From assembly GCA_017554445.1 (NCBI GenBank), contig JAFZIJ010000171.1:1-36844 (forward strand): 36,844 nt of DNA, read 5' to 3'. Origin of the DNA: Victivallales bacterium (GTDB taxonomy: Bacteria; Verrucomicrobiota; Lentisphaeria; Oligosphaerales; Oligosphaeraceae). Below the pieces are notes generated by a model. It worked only from the letters and a program-made list of their open reading frames with translations, had not been told where the DNA came from and ran no database searches. Position numbers and translations under genes: made by a program. This document shows positions 9,064 through 17,782 of the stretch, one piece after another. Within the stretch, counting starts at the first letter, position 1; every line of letters starts with the position of its first letter.

Positions 9064-10539
9064 ATGTCACCTTTAGACTATTGTATATTGTTAGTATATT
9101 TGCTAATCGTACTTTCCATCGGCTGGCTGGCCGCCCGCCGGACAGGACAGGACGACGAATTCTTTCTGGCTGGCCGCGGCATGGGATGGCTTCCTATCGG
9201 ATTGTCCATCATGGTGACATCGTTCAGCGCCATCAATTATCTGGCCATTCCCGGCGAGATTTTCGGCTATGGACTGTACGTCATCGTGTCGTTTCCCGTG
9301 TTCTTTCTGGCGGCTTGGCCGATTTCGAAGGTCTGGATGCCCTATCTTCATGGACTGCAAGTAACAAGCGTCTATGAGATATTGGAAAAACGGTATGATG
9401 TACGCGTTCGAAGCCTGGCCAGTGGTCTGTTCATCCTCTGGCGATTCTTCTGGATGGCGACCGCCCTTTATGCCTCCGGCAAGATCATGGGGGCGCTGAC
9501 GGGATGGCCGCAATGGCTATTGATTCTTCTATGTGGTATTATCGCAACAGGTTACACATTCATCGGCGGAATGCGCGCCGTCATGTGGACGGATGTCGCG
9601 CAGTTTTTCATCCTCTTCGGCGGAATCGCTCTTGGCGTCGTCTTGTCCTTCCGCCAGAATGGCTTGGACGTATTCCGCCTAGCCTTCGTAGGCGGCCGTC
9701 TGCAACCATTTGCGCCGTTGGAAGGGAGTTTCTTCTCTCTTGATCCGCGAATCCGCATGACGTTGTGGAGCGGCCTCATCGGAACTTCCGTGACGTTTAT
9801 GGCCCGCTACGGAGCCGATCAAGTGGTCATGCAACGCTATTTGACGGCGAAAAGCCTGAAAGCGGCGCAGAAAGGCATCTGGCTGAACGCTGTGGCCTCA
9901 ACAGTGTCGTTGTCGCTTCTCGTGCTGTTCGGTTTGGCGATTTATGCAAACGCCTGCCGTTTAGGGACTTTTGCGGCTGATAACGGTCTGTCACTGCCCG
10001 CCGCGCAACGGCAGGCGATGGCGTTGAAGCAACTGTCGCAAATCATTCGTTCGTTTCCGTCTGGTGTGGCCGGCCTGATCGTGGCGGGACTGCTGGCGGC
10101 AACAATGTCCAGCATCGATTCGGGCGTCAACGCCTGCGCGGCCGCCTATGTGACGGATTTTCAGAAACGATTCAGTTGGAAGGCGATATCGCCTAAAGTG
10201 CTGTCGCTGTCAATTGGTATCGTTTCGACATCGCTTGCGTTGCTGTTGATTCCGGCGATCGGCAAATCAAACAGCGTATTCGCCATCGTCAACAAATTGG
10301 TGAACGGCCTTGGCAGTCCGTTGCTCTGCCTGATGCTGCTGGGCATGTTCAGCAAACGGACAAATTCCGCTGGTGTTTTCTACGGGGGAATCATCGGTCT
10401 GTTTCTGAGTCTAGCCATCTCCTTCTGGTTGAAGCCGTTGGCGTTGCAGTACTATGCCGTGGCGAATCTTCTGGCCTGCCTGGCGGCCTGCTATGCAGGC
10501 AGTTTCTTATATGCCGGCAGTTTGAAAAAATCAAGATGA
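9064..10539 (+). CDS. Sodium:solute symporter (SSS family)
   Basis: Inner-membrane transporter of 491 aa with about 13 hydrophobic helices, the usual length for the SSS/SLC5 family. Recognisable signatures are DEFFLAGRGMGW near residue 31, TSFSAINYLAIPGEIFGYG in helix 2, and GGMRAVMWTDVAQFF around residue 165. A late segment, LIVAGLLAATMSSIDSGVNAC, matches the family motif with paired Ser residues at the sodium site. It imports a small solute with sodium; next to a glycan lyase a mono- or oligosaccharide, uronate or sialate is plausible. The start ATG has no clear Shine-Dalgarno. The 3' end overlaps the convergent PIN gene by 49 bp. Confidence 0.93.
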   Translation: MSPLDYCILLVYLLIVLSIGWLAARRTGQDDEFFLAGRGMGWLPIGLSIMVTSFSAINYLAIPGEIFGYGLYVIVSFPVFFLAAWPISKVWMPYLHGLQVTSVYEILEKRYDVRVRSLASGLFILWRFFWMATALYASGKIMGALTGWPQWLLILLCGIIATGYTFIGGMRAVMWTDVAQFFILFGGIALGVVLSFRQNGLDVFRLAFVGGRLQPFAPLEGSFFSLDPRIRMTLWSGLIGTSVTFMARYGADQVVMQRYLTAKSLKAAQKGIWLNAVASTVSLSLLVLFGLAIYANACRLGTFAADNGLSLPAAQRQAMALKQLSQIIRSFPSGVAGLIVAGLLAATMSSIDSGVNACAAAYVTDFQKRFSWKAISPKVLSLSIGIVSTSLALLLIPAIGKSNSVFAIVNKLVNGLGSPLLCLMLLGMFSKRTNSAGVFYGGIIGLFLSLAISFWLKPLALQYYAVANLLACLAACYAGSFLYAGSLKKSR

Positions 10540-11198
10540 TAGTCTCTGAGTTGTTCATGGCGTTTTTCCAAAAGACAAGGTGCGAAATCAAGCACAGTTT
10601 GAATCAAGGAATCATAGGATTTATCATCCTTAAAAAGACCAGGGACATCGGAACTGAAAGCAATCCAGATATGCCTGTCTAAATCTTCTTGGATATAAAT
10701 CTTGAATCTAGGCGCTCCATACGGAAGAGCAGATGCATTTTCGCGCACTTCGAATGACGAGGATGTTTTTTTCATATTATTTTCAGTAATCAAACTGATA
10801 AAATCATCAGGAGCAATGGGGGGAACATTGCTCCGATCTTTAAAATCTTTGATATTGGCCGTGATAATGTAATCAGCCTTGACGGCATGAGCACAGCAAT
10901 CTTGTAAATTATCCTCAAAGTCTTTGAGTTTCCTTTCGTTTATTGCCTGCAGAAGCATATCTTTGTCTGTGTATGCAATCGTAAGTGATTCGCACACTAT
11001 CTTTAACCAATAATAACGCTGTTCAAGAGGATATCGCCTCAAGAGATACCAAAGAATGGAAAGCGAATGAAAAGCAACAAAACCATCCAGTTTCTTCTGT
11101 ATGCATTTAGTCATGATGACTTTTGATTCGTTTGTATATTTGTCTTCTCGGCCTGTCAAATAAGTCATGATGACATTCGTATCAAGCAAGATTTTCAT
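10491..11198 (-). CDS. PIN-domain protein fused to a DUF1902/HicB-like domain
   Basis: A 235-residue two-domain protein. Residues 1-137 are a PIN nuclease domain: LLDTNV with D6, DFEDNLQ (D93, E95, D96) and ITANIKDF with D118 supply the acidic metal-binding set of VapC-like RNases. Residues about 165-212 (FKIYIQEDLDRHIWIAFSSD, then PGLFKDDKSYDSLIQ) follow the pattern of DUF1902/HicB-type small proteins, normally separate antitoxin-like chains. The likely role is a toxin RNase with a built-in immunity or regulatory domain. It begins 6 bp after the small upstream gene, as in toxin-antitoxin operons. The last 15 codons overlap the convergent transporter gene. The gene is markedly more AT-rich than its neighbours, suggesting transfer. 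An internal Met (M142) leaves open two in-frame polypeptides. Confidence 0.75.
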   Translation of the reverse strand: MKILLDTNVIMTYLTGREDKYTNESKVIMTKCIQKKLDGFVAFHSLSILWYLLRRYPLEQRYYWLKIVCESLTIAYTDKDMLLQAINERKLKDFEDNLQDCCAHAVKADYIITANIKDFKDRSNVPPIAPDDFISLITENNMKKTSSSFEVRENASALPYGAPRFKIYIQEDLDRHIWIAFSSDVPGLFKDDKSYDSLIQTVLDFAPCLLEKRHEQLRDYHLDFFKLPAYKKLPA

Positions 11199-11204
11199 AT
11201 TGAT

Positions 11205-11477
11205 TTACTCAAAATATTGTGGATATTTTTTTGACAAGACAGCATAACGGGCGGTTTCAAGATCTTCAACCGGATATTTTGCACATTCTTCTCTTAACTT
11301 ATCGACTCTCTCTAGTATTCTTTCACTTATATCCTTTGATGAATATGAAAGATCGGCGACCTTGCTGTCCATTTGACGGTCCGCAAGAATCTTTGACATG
11401 AATGCAATGACTTCTGTTAGCTCCAGAGGGTAGAGCCGCTTCAGTAGATATAGTGCCCGTTGTTTTTCTGTCATCAT
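11205..11477 (-). CDS. Small antitoxin-like protein upstream of PIN gene
   Basis: A 90-residue soluble, charged, mostly helical protein (MMTEKQRALYLLKRLYPLEL at its start, then ISERILERVDKLREECAKYP). The start is set by AGGAGG (11483-11488) five bases before ATG 11477; the next in-frame ATG at 11474 is also possible. It ends 6 bp before the PIN gene, the order and spacing typical of VapBC-like modules with the antitoxin first. I do not recognise a DNA-binding fold, but similar short proteins commonly precede PIN genes. Antitoxin function is inferred from context only. Confidence 0.65.
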   Translation of the reverse strand: MMTEKQRALYLLKRLYPLELTEVIAFMSKILADRQMDSKVADLSYSSKDISERILERVDKLREECAKYPVEDLETARYAVLSKKYPQYFE

Positions 11478-11506
11478 ATATTCCTCCTGCTTGATATCTG
11501 ACAAGA

Positions 11507-11533
11507 ATTATATATATTTAAGATAACAAGCAA
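11507..11533 (-). promoter_or_regulatory. Probable promoter of the PIN module
   Basis: On the minus strand a perfect TATAAT (11507-11512) lies 15 bp after TTGCTT (11528-11533). The spacer is short. An imperfect dyad, CTTGATATCTGACAAG (11490-11505), sits between the -10 box and the ribosome-binding site, where an autoregulating antitoxin could bind. Confidence 0.45.
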
Positions 11534-11641
11534 TCTCAAAAATACAAATATTTCTATCAAAAATATTATATGAATATAAATGTATTAAAAATGAATAACA
11601 CCTTGAATAAAAAGAATGTATCTCTGGAAGAAAATATCAAA

Positions 11642-11674
11642 AGGATATCCATCTGAAATTGTGACAGATATCCT
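11642..11674 (-). terminator. Hairpin after the CMK/BON gene
   Basis: AGGATATC (11642-11649) and GATATCCT (11667-11674) form an 8-bp inverted repeat; inner ATCTG/CAGAT can extend an alternative stem. It lies between the PIN module and the 3' end of the kinase-like gene on the same strand. No strong T-tract follows, so it could equally be an operator. Confidence 0.3.
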
Positions 11675-11701
11675 AATGATATATGATTGCGGAAAATGAA
11701 T

Positions 11702-12532
11702 CTACACGACGCGGCGCGGAACCGGATGCGTCATGATTTTCAACTGGTTGAGAACGGAGACGACGCCTTCAACACTGGCCGCCACTTCCGCCGCTCGTTG
11801 GGAGACGATTTCGGACATGGCCAAACCGTTCAAAACGACCTTGCCGTTGTTGCATTCGACAACCAGAAACCGCAGCGGCAGGCATTCCTGTTCCTTGAGA
11901 CGGAAGACGATCCGGTTAACTAACATCTTGTCGTCCAAAAGCTTCTGACCTTGAACATTTCGTTCCTGCGTCATGATGGACGCCATCGCGCATTGCAGGA
12001 ACGCAGCCAGAATCTCAATCGTCATCGTATCCGTCTTGACAACCACGTCATAGCTGTTCGCGGCATACCAGTCTTCGTTGTAATGGAAAATGCAGAAGCC
12101 AGCACGGTCGCGGTCGCTCTTATCCATCATGGATTGCGCCTTCGCCAGCGTACAGCCTTCCGTTTCCATAATATTCTTCAGACGTATCTCCTTGGAGGCT
12201 ACCAACTTGACGCGCAGGCAGTTCGGGATGCCAGCAAAAAGAAAATTGGCTCCGCGGCCCACGATCAGCTTGTCACCTTGCTGGACTTCATAAAACAAAA
12301 TATTACGAAGCGTCTCGAGATAATGGTCCGATTCGCCTCTGAAAAGCCGCGCGAAGAAGCCCGGCTTCTTTTCGTCATACTCCCGCAACGAGTCGCGAGG
12401 CATGCCGATTTCATCAAAACGTTTTTCAACAAACTCTTTGCCAATACATTCCATCCCAAGTAGTTCGCTTAGACGAACGACTTCCGTCTCGGAAATAGAG
12501 CCAAATTCACGCGCCAAGGTAATGAACGACAT
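11702..12532 (-). CDS. Cytidylate-kinase-like protein with C-terminal BON domain
   Basis: A 276-residue protein. Residues 1-185 follow the cytidylate kinase-like (CMK2) family: ITLAREFGS at the N-terminus, LIVGRGANFLF, and DRDRAGFCIFHYNEDW before the YDVVVKTDT strand. The phosphate-binding loop, normally GSGG-R, reads GSISE, so the usual P-loop glycines are missing and kinase activity is doubtful. Residues about 197-265 (LPLRFLVVECNNGKVVLNG, AEVAASVEGVVSVLNQL) form a BON domain, usually seen in envelope or ligand-binding proteins. The combination suggests regulation or sensing more than nucleotide synthesis. ATG 12532 is chosen because GGGAG lies about 9 bases upstream; an in-frame TTG at 12568 lacks such a site. 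Confidence 0.72.
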   Translation of the reverse strand: MSFITLAREFGSISETEVVRLSELLGMECIGKEFVEKRFDEIGMPRDSLREYDEKKPGFFARLFRGESDHYLETLRNILFYEVQQGDKLIVGRGANFLFAGIPNCLRVKLVASKEIRLKNIMETEGCTLAKAQSMMDKSDRDRAGFCIFHYNEDWYAANSYDVVVKTDTMTIEILAAFLQCAMASIMTQERNVQGQKLLDDKMLVNRIVFRLKEQECLPLRFLVVECNNGKVVLNGLAMSEIVSQRAAEVAASVEGVVSVLNQLKIMTHPVPRRVV

Positions 12533-12590
12533 GTTTAGTTCTCCCGTATTGTCATTTTGAATCAACAAAGAGACAATTTCCTAATATTTT

Positions 12591-12620
12591 AATATACGCG
12601 CATCATTGCCAATTTTTCAA
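12591..12620 (-). promoter_or_regulatory. Probable promoter of the CMK/BON gene
   Basis: Minus-strand TTGAAA (12615-12620) and TATATT (12591-12596) are separated by 18 bp. The start codon lies about 58 bases downstream. Both boxes match the housekeeping consensus in at least four positions. Confidence 0.5.
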
Positions 12621-12659
12621 GTGCGCAAAATAAAAAAATATTCTATTTTCTTATTTTTT

Positions 12660-15020
12660 TTAGGAAAGCGTCAGTTTGATGACTTTTTTGACAGAGGCGA
12701 TTTGTTCGTCAGTGCCCATGACGGAGACTTTGTCATATGGTTCGAAGCGGTCTTCCGGGCCAGGCAATCCTTTCAGTGCCACGCCTTTACGTACGATTCG
12801 CGCCACCGTCACGCCGGTCAGATTGCGCAAACGCAATTCTCGCAATGTCTTGAAGCAGACCTGCGATTTTTCCGGGACTTCGATCTCCTCGATATGCAAT
12901 TGCAACAGATTTGTGAGCGACTCCTCATAGACAGGCCGTTCCGTCTTGGCGAGGAATTCCTTCGTCTTTTTCTCAACCGTTTCATCACCAAGAAAATACA
13001 CATCGTCTTCCGGCTGGAAGGAGGCGTTCGCCCCCGGATTGTTCAATTTCACGCCGTCCTTTCGGACAATACGCGAAACCGTGGCCCCCGTCTGATTACG
13101 CAAATGCAACTGGTTGAACGGGATGCCGATGCTACCGGATGTCTTCGGGACTTTCAGATGGAATTCGTGATTTGAAAACAGCAGGACGCTTTCCACTTCG
13201 TCCCGTCCGTCGTCTTCGCCGTTCATCAGCGAATTCAGCGTGTCCTGCGCATCCGTCGCCAATGTCTTGAATTGGTCATGCCAAACGAAATACGCGAGAA
13301 TGAAAATGACAAGCATTCCGATGAACATGTACCAGTTGAACACGAGCAGGCTGCTGAGGAACGTATATTCCAGAAGCAGAAGCCCTAACGTGATCAAACG
13401 GACCGTCGTGCGGATGATGCGGCGGAGGCTGACAACCCACTGCGTCTCCGCGAAATTCTGGCTGGAAGCACCGGAAATGTCTCGTCCTAAACGAGTTCCA
13501 AGCCATGCACCGTTCAGGAACAGCGGGATGGACAACAAACTTCCGACAATCCATAGCGCCGCGACTTTGTATTCCAGAATCCATGGTGGAAGTTTGTCCC
13601 ACAGGCTGGTCACGCCTTTCAGATAATCCGCCACCAGAAAAATGACGGCAATCAGCACCATGTTCAGTGCGAACAGCATGAAATGCCAGCCGAATTGGTG
13701 CAAGTGGTTCTCCGACACGAGTTCACGTCCTGTTCGGCTACTCCACGCCGTGTAGTTTTTCATGCCGTTCTGGATGGAAAGCGGGAAATGGCCGAACACC
13801 CAGTCCGCGAAAACGCCTGTCTTGCGTAAGATAAACGGATTCAACAATGTCGTTATGATGGACACGCCGACGGCCACTTGATACATCGCAGGAAATGGTT
13901 CTGCGGCATTCGTCAGTCTTACTCCAAGCAGCGCAACAAGATATGCAAAATCACCAATCTGCGCGAGCCCGACGCCAACCTGTAATGAGTCACGGAACGT
14001 CTGCCCTGTCAGCAGGCAGCTAGCCAGACTGTTCAGACTCTTGCCGACGATGACGACGACCGTCAGCAGCAAAATCGTCCATTTGTGCTCCCACATCTGG
14101 ATGGGATTCACCATGAGGCCGATCGTCACGAAGAACATCGCACTGAACATGCATCGCACGCCTACGGTGTTCTTGTTCACACGTTTACGGACTTTTGACT
14201 CCGAAATGATGGCTCCGACGAGAAACGCCCCGAGGGCCAGGCTGAAATTCATCCGCTCCGCGATCAGCGAAATACCGAATGTCACGCCCATGATGATGAT
14301 CAACAGCGTCTCTTCGTCCTGCAGCTTGCTGAGCATTTTGTTCAGGAACGGCGGCAGCAGAAGAAGTCCGAAAATGAAGACGCCCGTGAGGAACAAGACC
14401 AACAGCCCCAATTGTTTAGCCAATTCTCCGGCTTGGAAGCGGCCAGTCATGCCGAGACCTGTCAGAATCGCCATGATGCCAATGGTCAGCACATCTTCGC
14501 TGATGGTCGTGCCAAAGATGACGGAGGCGAATTTCTCCTTTGAACAGCCCATTTCGTCCAGACTTTTGGCCAGAAGCGTGGTCGATGAGTCGCAGATGAC
14601 GCCGCCGAGAAAAAGGCTTGGGATGGTATCCCACCCAAGAAACTGTCGTCCAACGACATAACCGATGAGAATCATCATGCCGAGATCATAAATGGCGGCA
14701 GGAAAGACCGTCCGACCAAGCTTTCGAAGTTTGCGGATGTTCAGCTCCAGCCCAAGATTGAACATGAGAAAGATGATGCCGAGATTGGCCAAAACGTTGA
14801 TGCTTTCTTCGTTGCTGATCAACAAGTTATTGAAGAATTTCATCCGCATCAGCGCTCCTGCGGCAATGTATCCAATGACTTTCGGCCAGCCCAGGAGATG
14901 GAACAAGGCGGCAACAATTCCGGCCGCCAGCATGACGGCGGCAAGATCCTGCACAAGTGTCAGTTTCGTCAGTTCGGCGGCTCCAGTCTCCGCCGCCAGC
15001 ATGTAATTCAGCATATTCAT
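12660..15020 (-). CDS. CPA2-type cation:proton antiporter with two RCK_C domains
   Basis: Membrane antiporter of 786 aa. Residues about 20-410 form the Na+/H+-exchanger domain with 12-13 helices, including FLMFNLGLELN, LGGVICDSSTTLLAKSL and SLALGAFLVGAIISESK, the pattern of KefB/KefC-like proteins. A second hydrophobic block at about 445-590 adds further helices. The C-terminus has two TrkA_C/RCK_C-like domains: about 630-700 (FNQLHLRNQTGATVSRIVRK) and about 705-786 (LRELRLRNLTGVTVARIVRK), an evident internal duplication. The NAD-binding RCK_N domain of classical KefB/C is not present. It probably exports K+ or Na+ in exchange for protons under ligand control. No clear Shine-Dalgarno; the second Met (M3) is an alternative start. 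Confidence 0.9.
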   Translation of the reverse strand: MNMLNYMLAAETGAAELTKLTLVQDLAAVMLAAGIVAALFHLLGWPKVIGYIAAGALMRMKFFNNLLISNEESINVLANLGIIFLMFNLGLELNIRKLRKLGRTVFPAAIYDLGMMILIGYVVGRQFLGWDTIPSLFLGGVICDSSTTLLAKSLDEMGCSKEKFASVIFGTTISEDVLTIGIMAILTGLGMTGRFQAGELAKQLGLLVLFLTGVFIFGLLLLPPFLNKMLSKLQDEETLLIIIMGVTFGISLIAERMNFSLALGAFLVGAIISESKVRKRVNKNTVGVRCMFSAMFFVTIGLMVNPIQMWEHKWTILLLTVVVIVGKSLNSLASCLLTGQTFRDSLQVGVGLAQIGDFAYLVALLGVRLTNAAEPFPAMYQVAVGVSIITTLLNPFILRKTGVFADWVFGHFPLSIQNGMKNYTAWSSRTGRELVSENHLHQFGWHFMLFALNMVLIAVIFLVADYLKGVTSLWDKLPPWILEYKVAALWIVGSLLSIPLFLNGAWLGTRLGRDISGASSQNFAETQWVVSLRRIIRTTVRLITLGLLLLEYTFLSSLLVFNWYMFIGMLVIFILAYFVWHDQFKTLATDAQDTLNSLMNGEDDGRDEVESVLLFSNHEFHLKVPKTSGSIGIPFNQLHLRNQTGATVSRIVRKDGVKLNNPGANASFQPEDDVYFLGDETVEKKTKEFLAKTERPVYEESLTNLLQLHIEEIEVPEKSQVCFKTLRELRLRNLTGVTVARIVRKGVALKGLPGPEDRFEPYDKVSVMGTDEQIASVKKVIKLTLS

Positions 15021-15025
15021 TTGAT

Positions 15026-15041
15026 TATCAATGTATTGATA
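15026..15041 (-). promoter_or_regulatory. Dyad upstream of antiporter gene, TATCAAT/ATTGATA
   Basis: A 7-bp inverted repeat, TATCAAT-GT-ATTGATA, sits 5 bp upstream of the antiporter ATG. More TATCAAT copies lie at about 15108-15145 in the same 267-bp gap. They could be operator copies. No standard promoter could be placed with confidence. Confidence 0.3.
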
Positions 15042-15243
15042 AAATTACTGCCGTGCTACTGAGCTCCGCACATGACGACGCTTGTCAAGGTTCGGATCAG
15101 CCCGACCGCTATCAATATCGAAATGTCAATCAATATATCAATGGAAAAACGGATCATTTCCCGCTCTTCCGCCTATATTATATAATGTAATATGCTCTCC
15201 TGCCAAGCGCAATTAATGGCGGGATATATTACAAGGGATAGCA

Positions 15244-15258
15244 AGGCCGTCTCGGCCT
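15244..15258 (-). terminator. Small GC-rich hairpin after the pseudopilin gene
   Basis: AGGCCG-TCT-CGGCCT is a perfect 6-bp stem 30 bp beyond the pseudopilin stop. It has no T-tract on either side, so termination would be weak or factor-assisted. Confidence 0.3.
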
Positions 15259-15287
15259 AGTCAATAGGAGAAAAGTCTTTGTTATCT

Positions 15288-16064
15288 CTACTGATACGAC
15301 AGCCCGTAGTTGTCTGAATACGGCGGATTGCCCTGCCGCGGACCGAATGGATATTTCGTATTGCCAGGGAAATACCACTGCACACCATCCGCCAGATCAT
15401 GGCCGCCATTCGTCAACGCATAATGGATTTTCACATGGCCTACATGGCCGTCCGCGTAGGCGGCATTGACCTTCCCGTCATGTCGGAAAGCAAACTCTTT
15501 CAACGAGTTCTGAAGGTTGTTCGGCTGGTTTCCGGCCTTGGATGTGCTGATAATCGGTCCATTGATTTCACCGCCGTCCGGCTTCTGGTAATCCGTCCAC
15601 TGCACACGTTTGCTCGGTTCCTGATTGACGACGGCGGACTGATGCTGCCAGAACGACGCCGTACCGCCTGTGATGGGGCTGGCTGAATCGCTCAAATTGA
15701 CCGTTCCGCCGATGGTGACTTTGATGGTCCTGCCGTCGTAAGAGAATTTACCAGTCCTGTTCAGTGAATCCGTCCCACCGTCTTGCGGACATCTGGCGAG
15801 TTTTTCGCTAAGTGTCGTATAGCCTTCGATATAGGTTGTGAAGCCTTTGTCCGGCAGCAGGCATGTGCGGACATCTGGAAAAAAGCCGTCATTGTCGGAC
15901 GTATAGAGCATGGAAGCCAGCCCGTATTGCTTCATGAGCGACTTGCAGCTGATCTCCGTCGCCTTGCCGCGCGCTTTGAACAAGGTCGGCATAAGCATCG
16001 CCGCCAAGATGGCGATGATGGCGATGACCACCAGCAATTCTATGAGCGTGAACAACTTGCGCAT
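15288..16064 (-). CDS. Pseudopilin with prepilin N-terminus and H-X9-DG signature
   Basis: Exported, membrane-anchored protein of 258 aa. It opens with [18 protein letters not shown], the type IV prepilin cleavage and methylation motif, with the helix running to about residue 27. Near the C-terminus [15 protein letters not shown] fits the H-X9-DG motif of the large pseudopilin-like families expanded in Planctomycetota and Lentisphaerota. The middle is a polar beta-rich domain ([15 protein letters not shown], then [10 protein letters not shown]). Such proteins may form type II secretion-like or surface structures, but members have no established single role. GGAG about 8 bases before ATG supports the start. 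It begins 10 bp after the oxidoreductase stop, so it is co-transcribed with it. Confidence 0.9.
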   Translation of the reverse strand: MRKLFTLIELLVVIAIIAILAAMLMPTLFKARGKATEISCKSLMKQYGLASMLYTSDNDGFFPDVRTCLLPDKGFTTYIEGYTTLSEKLARCPQDGGTDSLNRTGKFSYDGRTIKVTIGGTVNLSDSASPITGGTASFWQHQSAVVNQEPSKRVQWTDYQKPDGGEINGPIISTSKAGNQPNNLQNSLKEFAFRHDGKVNAAYADGHVGHVKIHYALTNGGHDLADGVQWYFPGNTKYPFGPRQGNPPYSDNYGLSYQ

Positions 16065-16074
16065 GCTGTCTCCG

Positions 16075-17586
16075 TCACTGTTTCAGCAGGAAGTCCTTGA
16101 GGAAAGCGTCGAACGCGTCCATGTTTTCCAGACGATCCGCTTCGCAGAGGATGAGTTTCTCCTTGATGGCGACGCCGCCGGGCGACGTCGGATACGCTTC
16201 GTAGATGGAACGCAATTTGTCAAACGCCGCCTTGGCTTGCGGCAGTTTGACACGCAAGTCTTTCACGAGATTGATCGTGTTGATGCGTTCCGCAGGACGC
16301 GTCACATCAAAGACTTTCATGGCGTCCAGCGTGGAGCGCATGAGCATGATGAACGGTTGCGCCGCGCTGTAATATTCGCAGAAATGGCTGGTTATGGCCA
16401 AATCTTGGTCATCGGGGAAGATGCGGTCCGGATCGACATGCTTCTGGATCCAGTTGTCGTTGCGGTAACGGTCGCGAACTTCTTTCTTGCGGAAATCCGG
16501 AATCTCCATGGGCTGCCCTTCCGCGACCGCGCTGCGCAAGGCTTGGATGCCGGCCAACGTCACATCGGACGCCGCATAGATGTCCCACGGCGCTTTCTCG
16601 CCTGTAAGAATCTCCCGTGCAAAATAATACAATTCCCAGAAGTCGCCGCCGCCATGGCCTGCGCGTTCTGCGACGGCTCCTAGATCCGGCCAGTCTGGAT
16701 TGACGGTGATACCATGGAAACTGCCTTGCGCGCCGACCTTCAGCTTCAATTCGGGATACGTTTCCGCCGCTGCACGCGTTCCGAAAATCCGCTGGTTGTG
16801 GCTGTCCGCAGACGTGCCGCCCATCAAATTGCGCATAATGCCGCCATTGCTCATGTAGATCAACGACGGACACATGGCGCCCAAATTCGGCATGACGCCG
16901 TCGATCTTGCGGCCCTGCCCATGAACGGTGCCTTCGTACAGCACATCCGTCGGAAACGCGACGACCTTTTCCGGCCGCAGGCCTGTGATGACCATTACCG
17001 GCCCCAGCGAATGCGTGCAATAATAATGGTAGCTGATCCAGCCACGCCAATGGTGGAGGCGGTTGCCGGGAAGCGTATCTTGCGTATTCAGACAGGGATG
17101 CGTCCCGCCATGGACATATTCGTATTCCGCGTATTCCAGTTCGCCGAAAAAGCCTTCCTTATACAACTTCGCGAGATACATGTTCGCTTTCGTGAACGGA
17201 TAATTTTCCGCGAGATTATACACAAGTCCGGATTTTTCAACGGCTTCGACGACTTCCACGCCTTCCGCGGGTGTCAGGAAACTCGTCACCTCGCACATGA
17301 CATGCTTGCCGGCCGCCAACGCCTTCAACGTGCATCGCGCATGATCTGGAAAATACGTCGCGATCAACACGGCATCCATGTTCATCGCCAAAAAGGCGTC
17401 TTCGCTTTCCGTGATGTCCGCTTCCGGGCAGATTCTCTTGAAATTCGTCCGCATGGCGGGGCTGATGTCGCAGCCCGCCACGACGTCAATGCCCAACGCG
17501 CGGGCTGAATCAATGAACGATGAACCGCGTCCAAGTCCCCAGATACCAAGCTTCAACCGCTTTCCGCCAAATAATTCGTTATCCAT
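16075..17586 (-). CDS. Gfo/Idh/MocA-like oxidoreductase
   Basis: Cytoplasmic NAD(P)-dependent oxidoreductase family protein of 503 aa. The Rossmann start is [14 protein letters not shown] (G17, G19) with the acidic CD at residues 39-40 ending the second strand. [13 protein letters not shown] and AGKHVMCEV follow the family pattern, but the catalytic-type EKP is EVT (99-101), so the usual lysine is absent. The C-terminal substrate half contains [13 protein letters not shown] and [13 protein letters not shown]; an extra helical tail from about 415 exceeds the normal 350-400 aa length. Substrates of the family are mostly sugars or inositols. I choose ATG 17586 because the Rossmann fold starts right after it. 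An open frame extends upstream but has no family features. It is paired with the pseudopilin gene. Confidence 0.85.
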   Translation of the reverse strand: MDNELFGGKRLKLGIWGLGRGSSFIDSARALGIDVVAGCDISPAMRTNFKRICPEADITESEDAFLAMNMDAVLIATYFPDHARCTLKALAAGKHVMCEVTSFLTPAEGVEVVEAVEKSGLVYNLAENYPFTKANMYLAKLYKEGFFGELEYAEYEYVHGGTHPCLNTQDTLPGNRLHHWRGWISYHYYCTHSLGPVMVITGLRPEKVVAFPTDVLYEGTVHGQGRKIDGVMPNLGAMCPSLIYMSNGGIMRNLMGGTSADSHNQRIFGTRAAAETYPELKLKVGAQGSFHGITVNPDWPDLGAVAERAGHGGGDFWELYYFAREILTGEKAPWDIYAASDVTLAGIQALRSAVAEGQPMEIPDFRKKEVRDRYRNDNWIQKHVDPDRIFPDDQDLAITSHFCEYYSAAQPFIMLMRSTLDAMKVFDVTRPAERINTINLVKDLRVKLPQAKAAFDKLRSIYEAYPTSPGGVAIKEKLILCEADRLENMDAFDAFLKDFLLKQ

Positions 17587-17637
17587 ATTTCCGTCTTTGT
17601 CAACATATTTTACGTATATTTCTTCAAACTTTGCTAT

Positions 17638-17665
17638 AATATAGAAGCGGTAGCAAACCATGCAA
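17638..17665 (-). promoter_or_regulatory. Possible promoter of the oxidoreductase-pseudopilin operon
   Basis: Minus-strand TTGCAT (17660-17665), 16 bp spacer, TATATT (17638-17643). It lies about 50 bp before ATG 17586, in the divergent gap shared with the glycosidase at 17783. Confidence 0.4.
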
Positions 17666-17782
17666 ATCACAATCGATTTTTTATGAAAGATTATCAATCG
17701 TTTTTTTCCTGCTCTTGTTCTTTCCTCCAACGATGTTAGATTATGGCATGTCTGTTGCTTATACCATATAAAATACCATCCT

